Assembly: GCA_002383605.1 (NCBI GenBank)
Contig: DFYK01000047.1
Span: forward strand, 1 to 32,429
Direction of reading: 5' to 3'
Length of the DNA: 32,429 nt
DNA from: Proteiniphilum sp. UBA4084
GTDB taxonomy: Bacteria > Bacteroidota > Bacteroidia > Bacteroidales > Dysgonomonadaceae
The position numbers and the translations under genes are program-made. Every line of letters starts with the position of its first letter. The stretch's first letter is position 1. Shown in pieces: positions 7,421 to 14,663 of this stretch. Under the pieces are notes generated by a model. The model did no database searches and was not told the origin of the DNA. It worked only from the letters and a program-made list of their open reading frames with translations.

Positions 7421-8623
7421 ATGGGAAAAGTACTGATCATTGGTGCCGGTGGCGTGGGAACAGTTGTCGCCAACAAGGTGGCACAGAATAACGGGGTATT
7501 CAACGACATCATGCTGGCCAGCCGCACCAAAAGCAAATGCGACGCCATTGCAGAAGATGTGAAACGCAGGACAGGTGTGGAAATCAAAACAGCACGGGTA
7601 GACGCCGACAATGTACCGGAACTGGTATCCCTCTTTAACGAGTTCAAACCGGAGCTTGTGATTAACGTGGCATTGCCCTATCAGGATCTTACCATCATGG
7701 ATGCCTGCCTCGAAGCGGGAGTCAACTACCTCGATACGGCCAACTACGAACCAAAGGATGAAGCAAAATTTGAATACAAGTGGCAATGGGCCTACCGGGA
7801 GAAATTTGAAAAGGCCGGCCTTACCGCAATTCTGGGCTGTGGCTTCGACCCGGGTGTGACGAGCATCTTTACAGCATATGCCGCCAAACATCATTTCGAC
7901 GAGATTCACTATCTCGATATTGTAGACTGCAACGCGGGTGACCACGGCAAAGCGTTTGCCACCAACTTTAATCCCGAGATCAACATTCGCGAGGTAACCC
8001 AGAAAGGAAAATACTGGGAAAACGGAGAGTGGGTGGAAACAGAACCCCACGAAATACACCAGCCCCTCACCTATCCCGAGATAGGGCCCAAAGAATCCTA
8101 CGTAATCTATCACGAGGAACTGGAATCACTGGTGAAAAACTTCCCCACCCTCAAACGCGCCCGCTTCTGGATGACCTTCGGGCAGGAATACCTTACCCAT
8201 CTGCGGGTAATACAAAATATTGGCATGGCCCGCATCGACGAGGTGGAATACAACGGCCAGAAGATTGTACCCATTCAGTTCCTGAAGGCTGTGCTGCCCG
8301 ATCCGGGTGAGCTGGGCGAGAACTACACAGGCCAGACCTCCATTGGCTGCCGCATCCGTGGCATCAAGGACGGAAAAGAACTGACCTATTATATCTACAA
8401 CAACTGCAGCCACGAAGAAGCCTACAAGGAAACGGGGGCTCAGGGTGTGAGCTATACCACGGGCGTTCCGGCCACCATTGGCGGCATCATGTTTATGCAG
8501 GGTCTCTGGAAAAAGCCGGGCGTCTTCAATGTGGAAGAATTTAACCCCGATCCGTTTATGGAGCAACTGAACAAACAGGGATTACCCTGGCACGAACTGT
8601 TTGATGTGAACCTGGAGGTTTGA
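7421..8623 (+). CDS. Carboxynorspermidine dehydrogenase (saccharopine dehydrogenase family)
   Basis: This 400-residue enzyme has an N-terminal Rossmann motif, MGKVLIIGAGGVGTVVANKV. Family-typical blocks follow, including LVINVALPYQDLTIMDACLE, GVNYLDTANYEP and GCGFDPGVTSIFTAYAA. These match the carboxynorspermidine dehydrogenase branch of the LYS9/saccharopine dehydrogenase superfamily. That enzyme condenses aspartate semialdehyde with a diamine and reduces the product with NADPH, in the alternative spermidine/norspermidine pathway known from Vibrio and gut Bacteroides. The partner decarboxylase NspC is not in the window. The first ATG in this frame (7379) overlaps the -7 element, so 7421 is preferred. 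Homospermidine or lysine-type chemistry is possible but less likely. Confidence 0.88.
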   Translation: MGKVLIIGAGGVGTVVANKVAQNNGVFNDIMLASRTKSKCDAIAEDVKRRTGVEIKTARVDADNVPELVSLFNEFKPELVINVALPYQDLTIMDACLEAGVNYLDTANYEPKDEAKFEYKWQWAYREKFEKAGLTAILGCGFDPGVTSIFTAYAAKHHFDEIHYLDIVDCNAGDHGKAFATNFNPEINIREVTQKGKYWENGEWVETEPHEIHQPLTYPEIGPKESYVIYHEELESLVKNFPTLKRARFWMTFGQEYLTHLRVIQNIGMARIDEVEYNGQKIVPIQFLKAVLPDPGELGENYTGQTSIGCRIRGIKDGKELTYYIYNNCSHEEAYKETGAQGVSYTTGVPATIGGIMFMQGLWKKPGVFNVEEFNPDPFMEQLNKQGLPWHELFDVNLEV

Positions 8624-8732
8624 TGAAAAATATCAACTTTTCACGTCTGGTACAAGTTTGATTTTGAAAAATATCAAAAACAGTTTCTAGTATACCTCAA
8701 AAACGACCGGCATATATTCTCAAAAACGACCG
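8619..8732 (+). repeat. Two dyads plus two direct repeats before the ATPase gene
   Basis: Two dyads occur: TTTGAT(8619-8624)/ATCAA(8632-8636) and TTTGAT(8657-8662)/ATCAAA(8673-8678). Both contain the 12-mer GAAAAATATCAA (8625-8636 and 8666-8677). Downstream, the 14-mer CTCAAAAACGACCG appears twice (8696-8709 and 8719-8732), 23 bp apart, each preceded by a TATA-like stretch. The second copy ends 4 bp before the -33 box of the next promoter. This layout suggests operator sites. The binding protein is unknown. Confidence 0.55.
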
Positions 8733-8736
8733 ATTA

Positions 8737-8768
8737 TTTGCTTGTTATAGTATTTTATTCTACATTTG
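8737..8768 (+). promoter_or_regulatory. Consensus promoter for the DUF4143 ATPase
   Basis: TTTG (8737-8740), a 20-bp spacer and TACATTTG (8761-8768) match the Bacteroidetes consensus. It places the transcription start near 8775 and so favours the ATG at 8786 over the upstream in-frame codon at 8738. Confidence 0.75.
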
Positions 8769-8785
8769 CAGTAAAAAGTGTAGTT

Positions 8786-10075
8786 ATGAAGTACCTGAAT
8801 CGAATTGTTGATAAGCAGCTGAGTTTACGTCTTGAAGCTTTTGGAGCAGTTCAAATTAAGGGACCTAAATGGTGTGGTAAAACAACTACTGCTCAAAGGC
8901 AAGCAAAAAGCGTGATCAAAATGCAGGATCCTGATACCAGGGAGGGATACCTGGCAACTGCACGTACCAAGCCTTCGTTGTTGCTGAAGGGGGAAATTCC
9001 CCGACTCATAGATGAATGGCAGGTGGCACCGGTGCTTTGGGACGCGGTCCGTCATGCTGTGGATGAACGTCAACTCAAAGGTCAGTTTATTTTGACAGGC
9101 TCAACGGTAATTGACGATAAAGAAATTATGCATACCGGAACGGGTCGTATTTCGCAAATGAATATGTATCCAATGAGTCTTTATGAATCGAAGGAGTCTA
9201 ACGGACAGGTTTCTCTCAAAGAGATGTTTGATAATAAAGATCTGGATATAGATGGTGCAAATTCAGAATTATCACTCGAACAACTTATCTTTGCTGCTTG
9301 TCGTGGAGGATGGCCTGCTTCATTGAGCAATATGAGCGATGATGCGAAACTATTAATAGCTAAAGATTATGTGAATATTATTTGTGAGGAGGATATTTCA
9401 AGAGTAGATAACATAAATCGAAATCCGGCACTCGCTCGATTGATTCTACGGTCTTATGCACGAAATATAAGTATGTTAGCAAAGAAAACGAGTATGCTGG
9501 CCGATGTTTCAACTGAAATGGAGGGTACGGCTATGTCAACATTCAACGAGTATGTAGCGGCCCTTGAGAAGCTTTTCGTAATTGAGGATATAATGGCGTG
9601 GAATCCTTCAATTCGTTCAAAGACTGTTATACGTACCGGGAACAAGCGTTGTTTTGTGGACCCCTCTATTGCTGTTGCAGCCTTGGGAACATCTCCTGGC
9701 AATCTTGAACTGGATTTGAAAACGTTTGGTTTTATCTATGAGTGTCTCTGTTTAAGAGACTTGAAGACTTATTCGCAATCATTGGGTGGCAGATTGTCTT
9801 ATTATCACGATCGATACGGATTGGAAGCAGACGCTGTACTTCACTTAGACGATGGTCGATATGCTCTTATCGAATTTAAACTTGGCAGCAGAGACATTGA
9901 AACCGGAGCAGATCATTTGTTGGAACTAAAAAATCTTGTTCAGAAAAGAAACGAGAAAGATAAGCAGACACAAATGCGTCTTCCTGATCTATTAATTGTT
10001 TTGACTGGCGGAAAGATAGCTTATACGCGCGAGGATGGCGTTAAAGTTATTCCTGTGGGCTGTTTGAAAGATTAA
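8786..10075 (+). CDS. AAA_14/DUF4143 ATP-binding protein
   Basis: This 429-residue protein belongs to the widespread AAA_14-DUF4143 family. Walker A is GPKWCGKTT (about 26-34), Walker B is LIDEWQ (about 75-80), and a sensor-like ILTGST follows near residue 106. The C-terminal DUF4143 part ends with GLEADAVLHL and then YALIEFKLG, which resembles the D...ExK core of PD-(D/E)XK nucleases. The family's cellular role is poorly known; archaeal and bacterial members are often mobile or strain-variable. The gene is visibly more AT-rich than pyrB and the dehydrogenase beside it and is transcribed from its own promoter behind repeated elements, so it is probably an inserted accessory gene. The 207-bp gap after it holds the pyrB promoter. 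Confidence 0.88.
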   Translation: MKYLNRIVDKQLSLRLEAFGAVQIKGPKWCGKTTTAQRQAKSVIKMQDPDTREGYLATARTKPSLLLKGEIPRLIDEWQVAPVLWDAVRHAVDERQLKGQFILTGSTVIDDKEIMHTGTGRISQMNMYPMSLYESKESNGQVSLKEMFDNKDLDIDGANSELSLEQLIFAACRGGWPASLSNMSDDAKLLIAKDYVNIICEEDISRVDNINRNPALARLILRSYARNISMLAKKTSMLADVSTEMEGTAMSTFNEYVAALEKLFVIEDIMAWNPSIRSKTVIRTGNKRCFVDPSIAVAALGTSPGNLELDLKTFGFIYECLCLRDLKTYSQSLGGRLSYYHDRYGLEADAVLHLDDGRYALIEFKLGSRDIETGADHLLELKNLVQKRNEKDKQTQMRLPDLLIVLTGGKIAYTREDGVKVIPVGCLKD

Positions 10076-10181
10076 GCAACCAGATGGCTTTTTCCTGAAT
10101 TACGCGAAAAAAAATGGTTATCTTTGACTGAAATTAGAATAAAGATGCGTATTCTTTGATAGCGTAGTCTGTATTTTTAAT

Positions 10182-10190
10182 TACTTTTGC
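10182..10190 (+). promoter_or_regulatory. -7 element (TACTTTTGC) for pyrBI
   Basis: This exact TAnnTTTGC implies a leader of about 85 nt before pyrB. The nearest TTTG (10155-10158) gives a 23-bp spacer, longer than usual. Another TATCTTTG occurs further upstream at 10119-10126. Confidence 0.5.
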
Positions 10191-10217
10191 ATTGTAATAT
10201 ATAATGTGAGTCGCTTT

Positions 10218-10233
10218 ATCTCTGTGCAGAGAT
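10218..10233 (+). promoter_or_regulatory. Perfect hairpin in the pyrB leader
   Basis: ATCTCTG-TG-CAGAGAT is a perfect 7-bp inverted repeat within the predicted pyrB leader, about 50 bp before the ATG. There is no U-tract after it, so it is not a terminator on its own. It could affect translation or bind a protein. Confidence 0.35.
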
Positions 10234-10282
10234 TCTACCCCGCAGCCGGAAGGGAGAGAGCGCCTTTTCAACATCAAACAGT

Positions 10283-11200
10283 ATGCTTCCCAAATGTTTT
10301 GTAAATATTGACGAGTACAGCCGGGAGGATATTTTTCGTATCCTTGAAAGTGCGGCAAGATTTAAACAACGACCCAATCGTGACCTGTTGCAGGGAAAAG
10401 TATGTGCCACGCTTTTCTTTGAACCTTCCACCCGCACCCGACTGAGTTTCGAGACGGCGGTCAACAGGCTCCGGGGACGCATCATCGGCTTCTCCGATGC
10501 AGCCACCAGCAGCTCCACCAAAGGGGAGTCGCTGAAAGATACCATCATGATGGTCAGCAATTACGCCGACCTCATCATCATGCGTCATCATCTCGAAGGA
10601 TCGGCACGCTATGCATCTGAGATATCTCCCGTACCGGTGGTCAATGCCGGTGACGGATCCAATCAGCATCCCACACAAACAATGCTCGATCTGTTTTCGA
10701 TCTACGAGACCCAGGGCACACTGGAAAACCTCACGATCACCATCGTGGGTGACCTGAAGTATGGGCGAGCCGTACATTCTCTCATCCAGGGGCTGTCGCA
10801 CTTCTCTCCCACCTTCAACTTCGTTGCGCCGGAGGAATTGCATATCCCCGATAAATACAAAGCATTCTGTGATCAAAAGCAGATTGTTTACAATGAGTTT
10901 ACCGACTTCTCCCCCGAATCGATCAACAGCGCCGATATTCTTTACATGACCCGTGTGCAGAAAGAACGCTTCACCGACCTGATGGAGTATGAGAAGGTAA
11001 AGAACATCTACGTGTTGCACAACGACATGCTGGCAGACTCGAAAGAAAACCTGCGGGTGCTGCATCCGCTGCCCCGGGTGAAAGAGATCAGCCAGGATGT
11101 GGATGACAATCCCAAGGCCTACTATTTTCAGCAGGCCAGGAACGGTATGTATACCCGGCAGGCTGTCATCTGTGACCTGATGGGTATTGCTGTGGACTAA
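10283..11200 (+). CDS. pyrB: Aspartate carbamoyltransferase catalytic subunit
   Basis: PyrB joins carbamoyl phosphate and aspartate to give N-carbamoyl-L-aspartate, the first committed step of pyrimidine synthesis. The 305-residue protein has the carbamoyl-phosphate loop FFEPSTRTRLSFE, the HPTQTMLD motif, the DLKYGRAVHSL segment and HPLPRV near the C-terminus. All are standard for the catalytic chain, and the length matches E. coli PyrB (311). The regulatory chain pyrI follows after 33 bp, so the E. coli-type (c3)2(r2)3 dodecamer with allosteric control is expected. Expression probably starts at the -7 element at 10182, with a hairpin-bearing leader. Confidence 0.97.
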   Translation: MLPKCFVNIDEYSREDIFRILESAARFKQRPNRDLLQGKVCATLFFEPSTRTRLSFETAVNRLRGRIIGFSDAATSSSTKGESLKDTIMMVSNYADLIIMRHHLEGSARYASEISPVPVVNAGDGSNQHPTQTMLDLFSIYETQGTLENLTITIVGDLKYGRAVHSLIQGLSHFSPTFNFVAPEELHIPDKYKAFCDQKQIVYNEFTDFSPESINSADILYMTRVQKERFTDLMEYEKVKNIYVLHNDMLADSKENLRVLHPLPRVKEISQDVDDNPKAYYFQQARNGMYTRQAVICDLMGIAVD

Positions 11201-11233
11201 AGAAAGGTCTTTCATGCATAATTTGAAATAAAT

Positions 11234-11686
11234 ATGAGAAAAGAACTGCAGGTTGCCGCACTCGAAAATGGCACGGCCATTGATCATATCCCAAGCGAGG
11301 CTGTCTTTAAAGTGGTGTCGCTGCTACAGCTACAAAAGCTGAGTAACCGCATCACCATCGGCAACAACCTGAAAAGCAGCAAAATGGGAAAGAAGGGAAT
11401 CATTAAGGTTTCCGATAAGTTTTTCAGGGAAGATGAAATAAATCGCATCGCACTGGTGGCCCCCAATGTGAACCTGAACATCATCCGCAACTTCGAGGTG
11501 GTGGAAAAGAAGAAAGTGGTGCTCCCTGATGAGATCATCGAAATCGTGAAGTGCAACAATCCCAAATGTATCACCAACAACGAACCGATGCGGACCCGTT
11601 TTCACGTGATCGACAAGGAAATGGTGGAGCTTCAGTGCCACTACTGCGAACTGAAAATCAGAAAAGAAGAAATTGAACTGATATAG
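11234..11686 (+). CDS. pyrI: Aspartate carbamoyltransferase regulatory subunit
   Basis: This 150-residue PyrI has an N-terminal nucleotide-binding domain and a C-terminal zinc domain. The zinc ligands are Cys107, Cys112, Cys135 and Cys138 (CNNPKC and CHYC), which hold the regulatory chain against PyrB. Length and spacing fit the E. coli protein (153 residues), so CTP/ATP allostery is likely. It is almost certainly cotranscribed with pyrB. The region after its stop (11687-11750) shows nothing recognisable before the heptamer array starts. Confidence 0.97.
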   Translation: MRKELQVAALENGTAIDHIPSEAVFKVVSLLQLQKLSNRITIGNNLKSSKMGKKGIIKVSDKFFREDEINRIALVAPNVNLNIIRNFEVVEKKKVVLPDEIIEIVKCNNPKCITNNEPMRTRFHVIDKEMVELQCHYCELKIRKEEIELI

Positions 11687-11750
11687 GGTGAGAGGTCTCT
11701 GGAACGCTAATCTTGCAAACCGCTGCATTTACAAAGCTTTCTACGCAAAA

Positions 11751-11844
11751 GCCGAGAGCTGAAAGCTGAAAGCTGAGAGCTGAAAGCTGACTGCTGAAAG
11801 CTGACTGCTGAAAGCTGACTGCTGATAACTGAACGCTGAACGCT
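11751..11844 (+). repeat. GCTGANN heptanucleotide array (13 copies)
   Basis: Thirteen consecutive 7-mers fit GCTGANN with few changes: gccgaga, gctgaaa x2, gctgaga, gctgaaa, then gctgact/gctgaaa alternating, and finally gctgata, actgaac, gctgaac plus a trailing gct. The alternation gives a 14-bp unit repeated three times. It ends 4 bp before the ATG of the flavin reductase gene. Heptamer arrays of this kind recall short tandemly repeated repetitive sequences of cyanobacteria and similar arrays in Bacteroidetes. Confidence 0.9.
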
Positions 11845-11848
11845 AAAT

Positions 11849-12439
11849 ATGAAACATGACTGGAAGCCGGGAACAATGATTTATCCACTGCCGGCGGTGA
11901 TGATTAGTTGTGGCAGCGCCCCCGAAGAACAGAATATTTTCACTGTCAGCTGGGTGGGTACCATCAATACGAATCCGCCGATGTGTTACATATCGGTCAG
12001 ACCCGAACGGCATTCGTATGATATCATCAAAAGAAATAAAGAGTTTGTGATCAATCTCACCACGGAGGATCTGGCCCGTGCGACCGACTGGTGTGGTGTG
12101 CGCTCCGGCAAAGATTACAATAAGTTTGAGGAGATGAAACTGACTGCAGGCAAGGCAACCGTGGTGAAAGCACCTGTCATAGCCGAATCACCGCTCAGCA
12201 TTGAATGCATTGTGAAGGATATCATTGCACTCGGATCGCACGATATGTTTATTGCGGATGTCGTAAACGTGCAGGCCGAGGATCGGTTTTTGCATCCCGA
12301 AACAGGCAGGTTCGACCTGCAGAGTTCAAAACTGCTCGCCTACGCACACGGACATTATTATGGTCTTGGAAAAGAGATCGGCAAATTTGGCTGGAGCGTT
12401 CAGAAAAATCAGAAAAAAAAGAAAAAACAACAAAGATAA
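11849..12439 (+). CDS. Flavin reductase-like FMN-binding protein
   Basis: This 196-residue protein has the split-barrel flavin reductase fold. The N-terminal block PGTMIYPLPAVMISCG is followed by FTVSWVGTINTNPPMCYISV, characteristic of the flavoredoxin/FlRed family in anaerobes. Such proteins bind FMN and transfer electrons from NAD(P)H or other donors. The C-terminus ends in a very basic Lys/Gln tail (KNQKKKKKQQR) encoded by an A-rich stretch; this may be slippage-prone or simply disordered. The ATG sits 4 bp after a heptamer repeat array, so the array occupies the place of a normal leader and no standard ribosome-binding site is visible. metA follows after 9 bp, suggesting cotranscription. 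The physiological partner is unknown. Confidence 0.88.
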   Translation: MKHDWKPGTMIYPLPAVMISCGSAPEEQNIFTVSWVGTINTNPPMCYISVRPERHSYDIIKRNKEFVINLTTEDLARATDWCGVRSGKDYNKFEEMKLTAGKATVVKAPVIAESPLSIECIVKDIIALGSHDMFIADVVNVQAEDRFLHPETGRFDLQSSKLLAYAHGHYYGLGKEIGKFGWSVQKNQKKKKKQQR

Positions 12440-12448
12440 CACCTAATT

Positions 12449-13384
12449 ATGCCCGTAAATATACCCGACAGATTACCTGCGATAGAGATTTTAAAAAAGG
12501 AACATATTTTTGTGATGGACGATCTACGTGCTTCTACACAGGACATCCGTCCACTTAAAATACTTATCCTCAATCTAATGCCGCTCAAGGTAACCACGGA
12601 AACCGATCTGATCAGGCTGCTTTCCAACTCCCCCCTGCAGATAGAGGTTGAATTTCTGGGACTGACGACCCATACACCCAGAAATACGCCCATTGAGCAC
12701 CTGATCTCATTTTACACCGGTTTCTCCAACATAAAGGATTCTTACTACGATGGCATGATCATTACCGGAGCACCAGTAGAGATGCTTCCTTTTGAAAAGG
12801 TGAACTACTGGGATGAGCTTACTCGGATTTACGACTGGGCACGCACGCACGTAACCTCCACCTTTTATATATGCTGGGGGGCCCAGGCTGCACTGTACCA
12901 TTTTTATGGCATCCGGAAATATCCACTGGATAAGAAACTGTTCGGCGTGTTCAATCATACCATCAACGATCCCTCTTTTCCGCTCTTCCGAGGCTTCGAC
13001 GATAGGTTTTATGCACCCCACAGCCGTCATACAACCATTCTTGCTGAAGAAATCAGACGCAATGGGGAGCTCACCATCCACTCAGAATCGGAAGAGGCGG
13101 GTGTTTATATTGTCTCATCCCGTGGTGGAAGGGAGTTTTATGTCACCGGTCATTCGGAATACTCACCCATGACACTGCACAATGAATATACACGGGATAA
13201 GGAAAAGGGAATGAACTCGGTGGAGGTACCCCTCAACTATTACAGGAACAACGATCCTGCACAACCTCCGTTGGTACAGTGGCGCTCTCACGCCAACCTT
13301 TTATATATAAACTGGTTAAACTACTTTGTCTATCAGGCAACACCATTCAACATACACGAAATTGCACAATTGGGAAATCTGTAA
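12449..13384 (+). CDS. metA: Homoserine O-acyltransferase (MetA family, predicted acetyl type)
   Basis: MetA acylates L-homoserine to start methionine synthesis. The 311-residue protein has the catalytic triad Cys142 (FYICWGAQAA), His235 and Glu237 (TGHSEYSP), at the same numbers as the E. coli enzyme. Position 111 is Glu (TGAPVE). From published work on the MetA family, Glu111 favours acetyl-CoA and Gly111 favours succinyl-CoA, so this is predicted to be an O-acetyltransferase although annotation pipelines usually write succinyltransferase. It starts 9 bp after the flavin reductase gene and is followed after 36 bp by a glycosyltransferase. No SAM or other methionine riboswitch could be recognised upstream. 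Confidence 0.95.
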   Translation: MPVNIPDRLPAIEILKKEHIFVMDDLRASTQDIRPLKILILNLMPLKVTTETDLIRLLSNSPLQIEVEFLGLTTHTPRNTPIEHLISFYTGFSNIKDSYYDGMIITGAPVEMLPFEKVNYWDELTRIYDWARTHVTSTFYICWGAQAALYHFYGIRKYPLDKKLFGVFNHTINDPSFPLFRGFDDRFYAPHSRHTTILAEEIRRNGELTIHSESEEAGVYIVSSRGGREFYVTGHSEYSPMTLHNEYTRDKEKGMNSVEVPLNYYRNNDPAQPPLVQWRSHANLLYINWLNYFVYQATPFNIHEIAQLGNL

Positions 13385-13420
13385 TTAAACAAAAAGTCAA
13401 AACAAATAGCAACTGTTCTT

Positions 13421-14662
13421 GTGGAAAGATCATCCGAAGACGAAATATCGACATCTGTGAAAAAAATTAAAGTGGCTTTTTTCACAGATATCCTGGTGAA
13501 GGATTACGATGGAGCAATCAAAACGATGTACCAACTCATCAACAGGATCCCTGACGACCGGTTTGAGTACCTCTTTTTTTGTGGCGTGGCACCCCGGCAC
13601 AGCTTTCCGCATCGTATCGTCAGGGTCCCCTCCCTCATCATCCCTTTCAATATTTCTTACAGAGCTGCCCTGCCCTGCCTGGCAACAAAGAAGTTAAGAC
13701 GGGCGCTGAACGACTTCAACCCGGATGTAATTCATATATCGACTCCCTCATTTCTGGGTTTCTTCGCACTACGTTATGCCAAAGAACAACAGATTCCGGT
13801 ATTATCGATCTATCACACCCATTTTATCTCTTACATGCGGTATTATTTCAAAAAGGTACCGTTTTTGATCAAAGTGACCGAATCGTTGATCACCCGCCTG
13901 TACAAGAAATTCTACAATTGCTGTGACCTGGTGTATGTACCCACCGACTTCATGATCAGGGAGCTGACAGAGCACGGCATCACGGCAAAACGTCTCAAAC
14001 AGTGGCACAGGGGACTGGACACTGGTTTGTTTAACCCGGAACGACGGGATGATGCTTATATCAGAAGCATCACCGGAAACAATAAACCTTCCTTACTCTA
14101 TGCCTCACGCATTGTCTGGGAAAAAAATATCGAAACACTGATCGGGATATACGAAGAAGCGGAGGCTCAACAACTCGATGTTAATTTTATTGTTGCCGGG
14201 AGCGGTGTCGCAGAACCCGAAGCACGGGAGCGGATGAAAAACGCTTTCTTCCTGGGTCATCTCGACCAGAACACGCTCGGCAAGCTGTATGCATCGACAG
14301 ACATTTTTGTCTTCCCTTCCATCTCCGAATCATACGGCAATGTGGTGATGGAAGCAACGGCCTCGGGATGCATACCCGTCATAGCGCGCGGAGGAGGTTC
14401 TCAGGCCCTGGTGGAGGATGGTGTGACCGGTTTTATGTGTGAACCCAACGATGCGCGGGATTACATAGAAAAGATACGGATTCTGTTGAATGACGACGGG
14501 CTAAGAGACCGAATGAAACAGGAAGGAAGCAAATACATCTCACTGTTAAGCTGGGAACATCTGGCAAAGGTATATTTTTCCGACATTGAACAACTGGCTC
14601 ACCGATCATCCAAGCAACCAGCCATCACACAAGCGCCGGTTGCCGTCGTAATCGATAAATAA
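13421..14662 (+). CDS. GT4-family glycosyltransferase
   Basis: This 413-residue GT-B enzyme has the N-terminal acceptor domain (KVAFFTDILVKDYDGA) and a C-terminal donor domain with SRIVWEKN and the EX7E motif in ESYGNVVMEA. It resembles GT4 enzymes that add hexoses to lipids (SqdX, PimB or glucosyl-diacylglycerol synthase types). Its position directly before a UPF0104 membrane protein and a second GT4 suggests glycolipid synthesis at the inner membrane. The start is a GTG at 13421; a later in-frame GTG at 13457 lies closer to the conserved core, and neither has a clear ribosome-binding site. The donor sugar cannot be read from the sequence. Confidence 0.85.
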   Translation: MERSSEDEISTSVKKIKVAFFTDILVKDYDGAIKTMYQLINRIPDDRFEYLFFCGVAPRHSFPHRIVRVPSLIIPFNISYRAALPCLATKKLRRALNDFNPDVIHISTPSFLGFFALRYAKEQQIPVLSIYHTHFISYMRYYFKKVPFLIKVTESLITRLYKKFYNCCDLVYVPTDFMIRELTEHGITAKRLKQWHRGLDTGLFNPERRDDAYIRSITGNNKPSLLYASRIVWEKNIETLIGIYEEAEAQQLDVNFIVAGSGVAEPEARERMKNAFFLGHLDQNTLGKLYASTDIFVFPSISESYGNVVMEATASGCIPVIARGGGSQALVEDGVTGFMCEPNDARDYIEKIRILLNDDGLRDRMKQEGSKYISLLSWEHLAKVYFSDIEQLAHRSSKQPAITQAPVAVVIDK

Positions 14663-14663
14663 A

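Noticed and set aside
7400..8113. A 237-codon minus-strand frame inside the carboxynorspermidine dehydrogenase gene
   Set aside because: It lies fully antisense to a well-conserved gene and has no recognisable domain or promoter.
8719..8732. The CTCAAAAACGACCG pair as the start of a CRISPR array
   Set aside because: Only two 14-bp copies 23 bp apart, no spacer-length regularity and no cas genes.
10162..10191. GCGTAGTCTG followed by TTACTTTTGCA, seen again at 18208-18229
   Set aside because: The two 10-mers sit at different distances from the -7 element (9 nt versus 1 nt), and one shared 10-mer in 32 kb is expected by chance.
10274..11287. A 337-codon minus-strand frame opposite pyrB
   Set aside because: Its length comes from codon bias of pyrB on the other strand; no family similarity.
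11658..11888. A minus-strand open frame with repeated LSALSFQ-like residues
   Set aside because: It is only the translation of the GCTGANN heptamer array and flanks; composition is repetitive and it overlaps the flavin reductase start.
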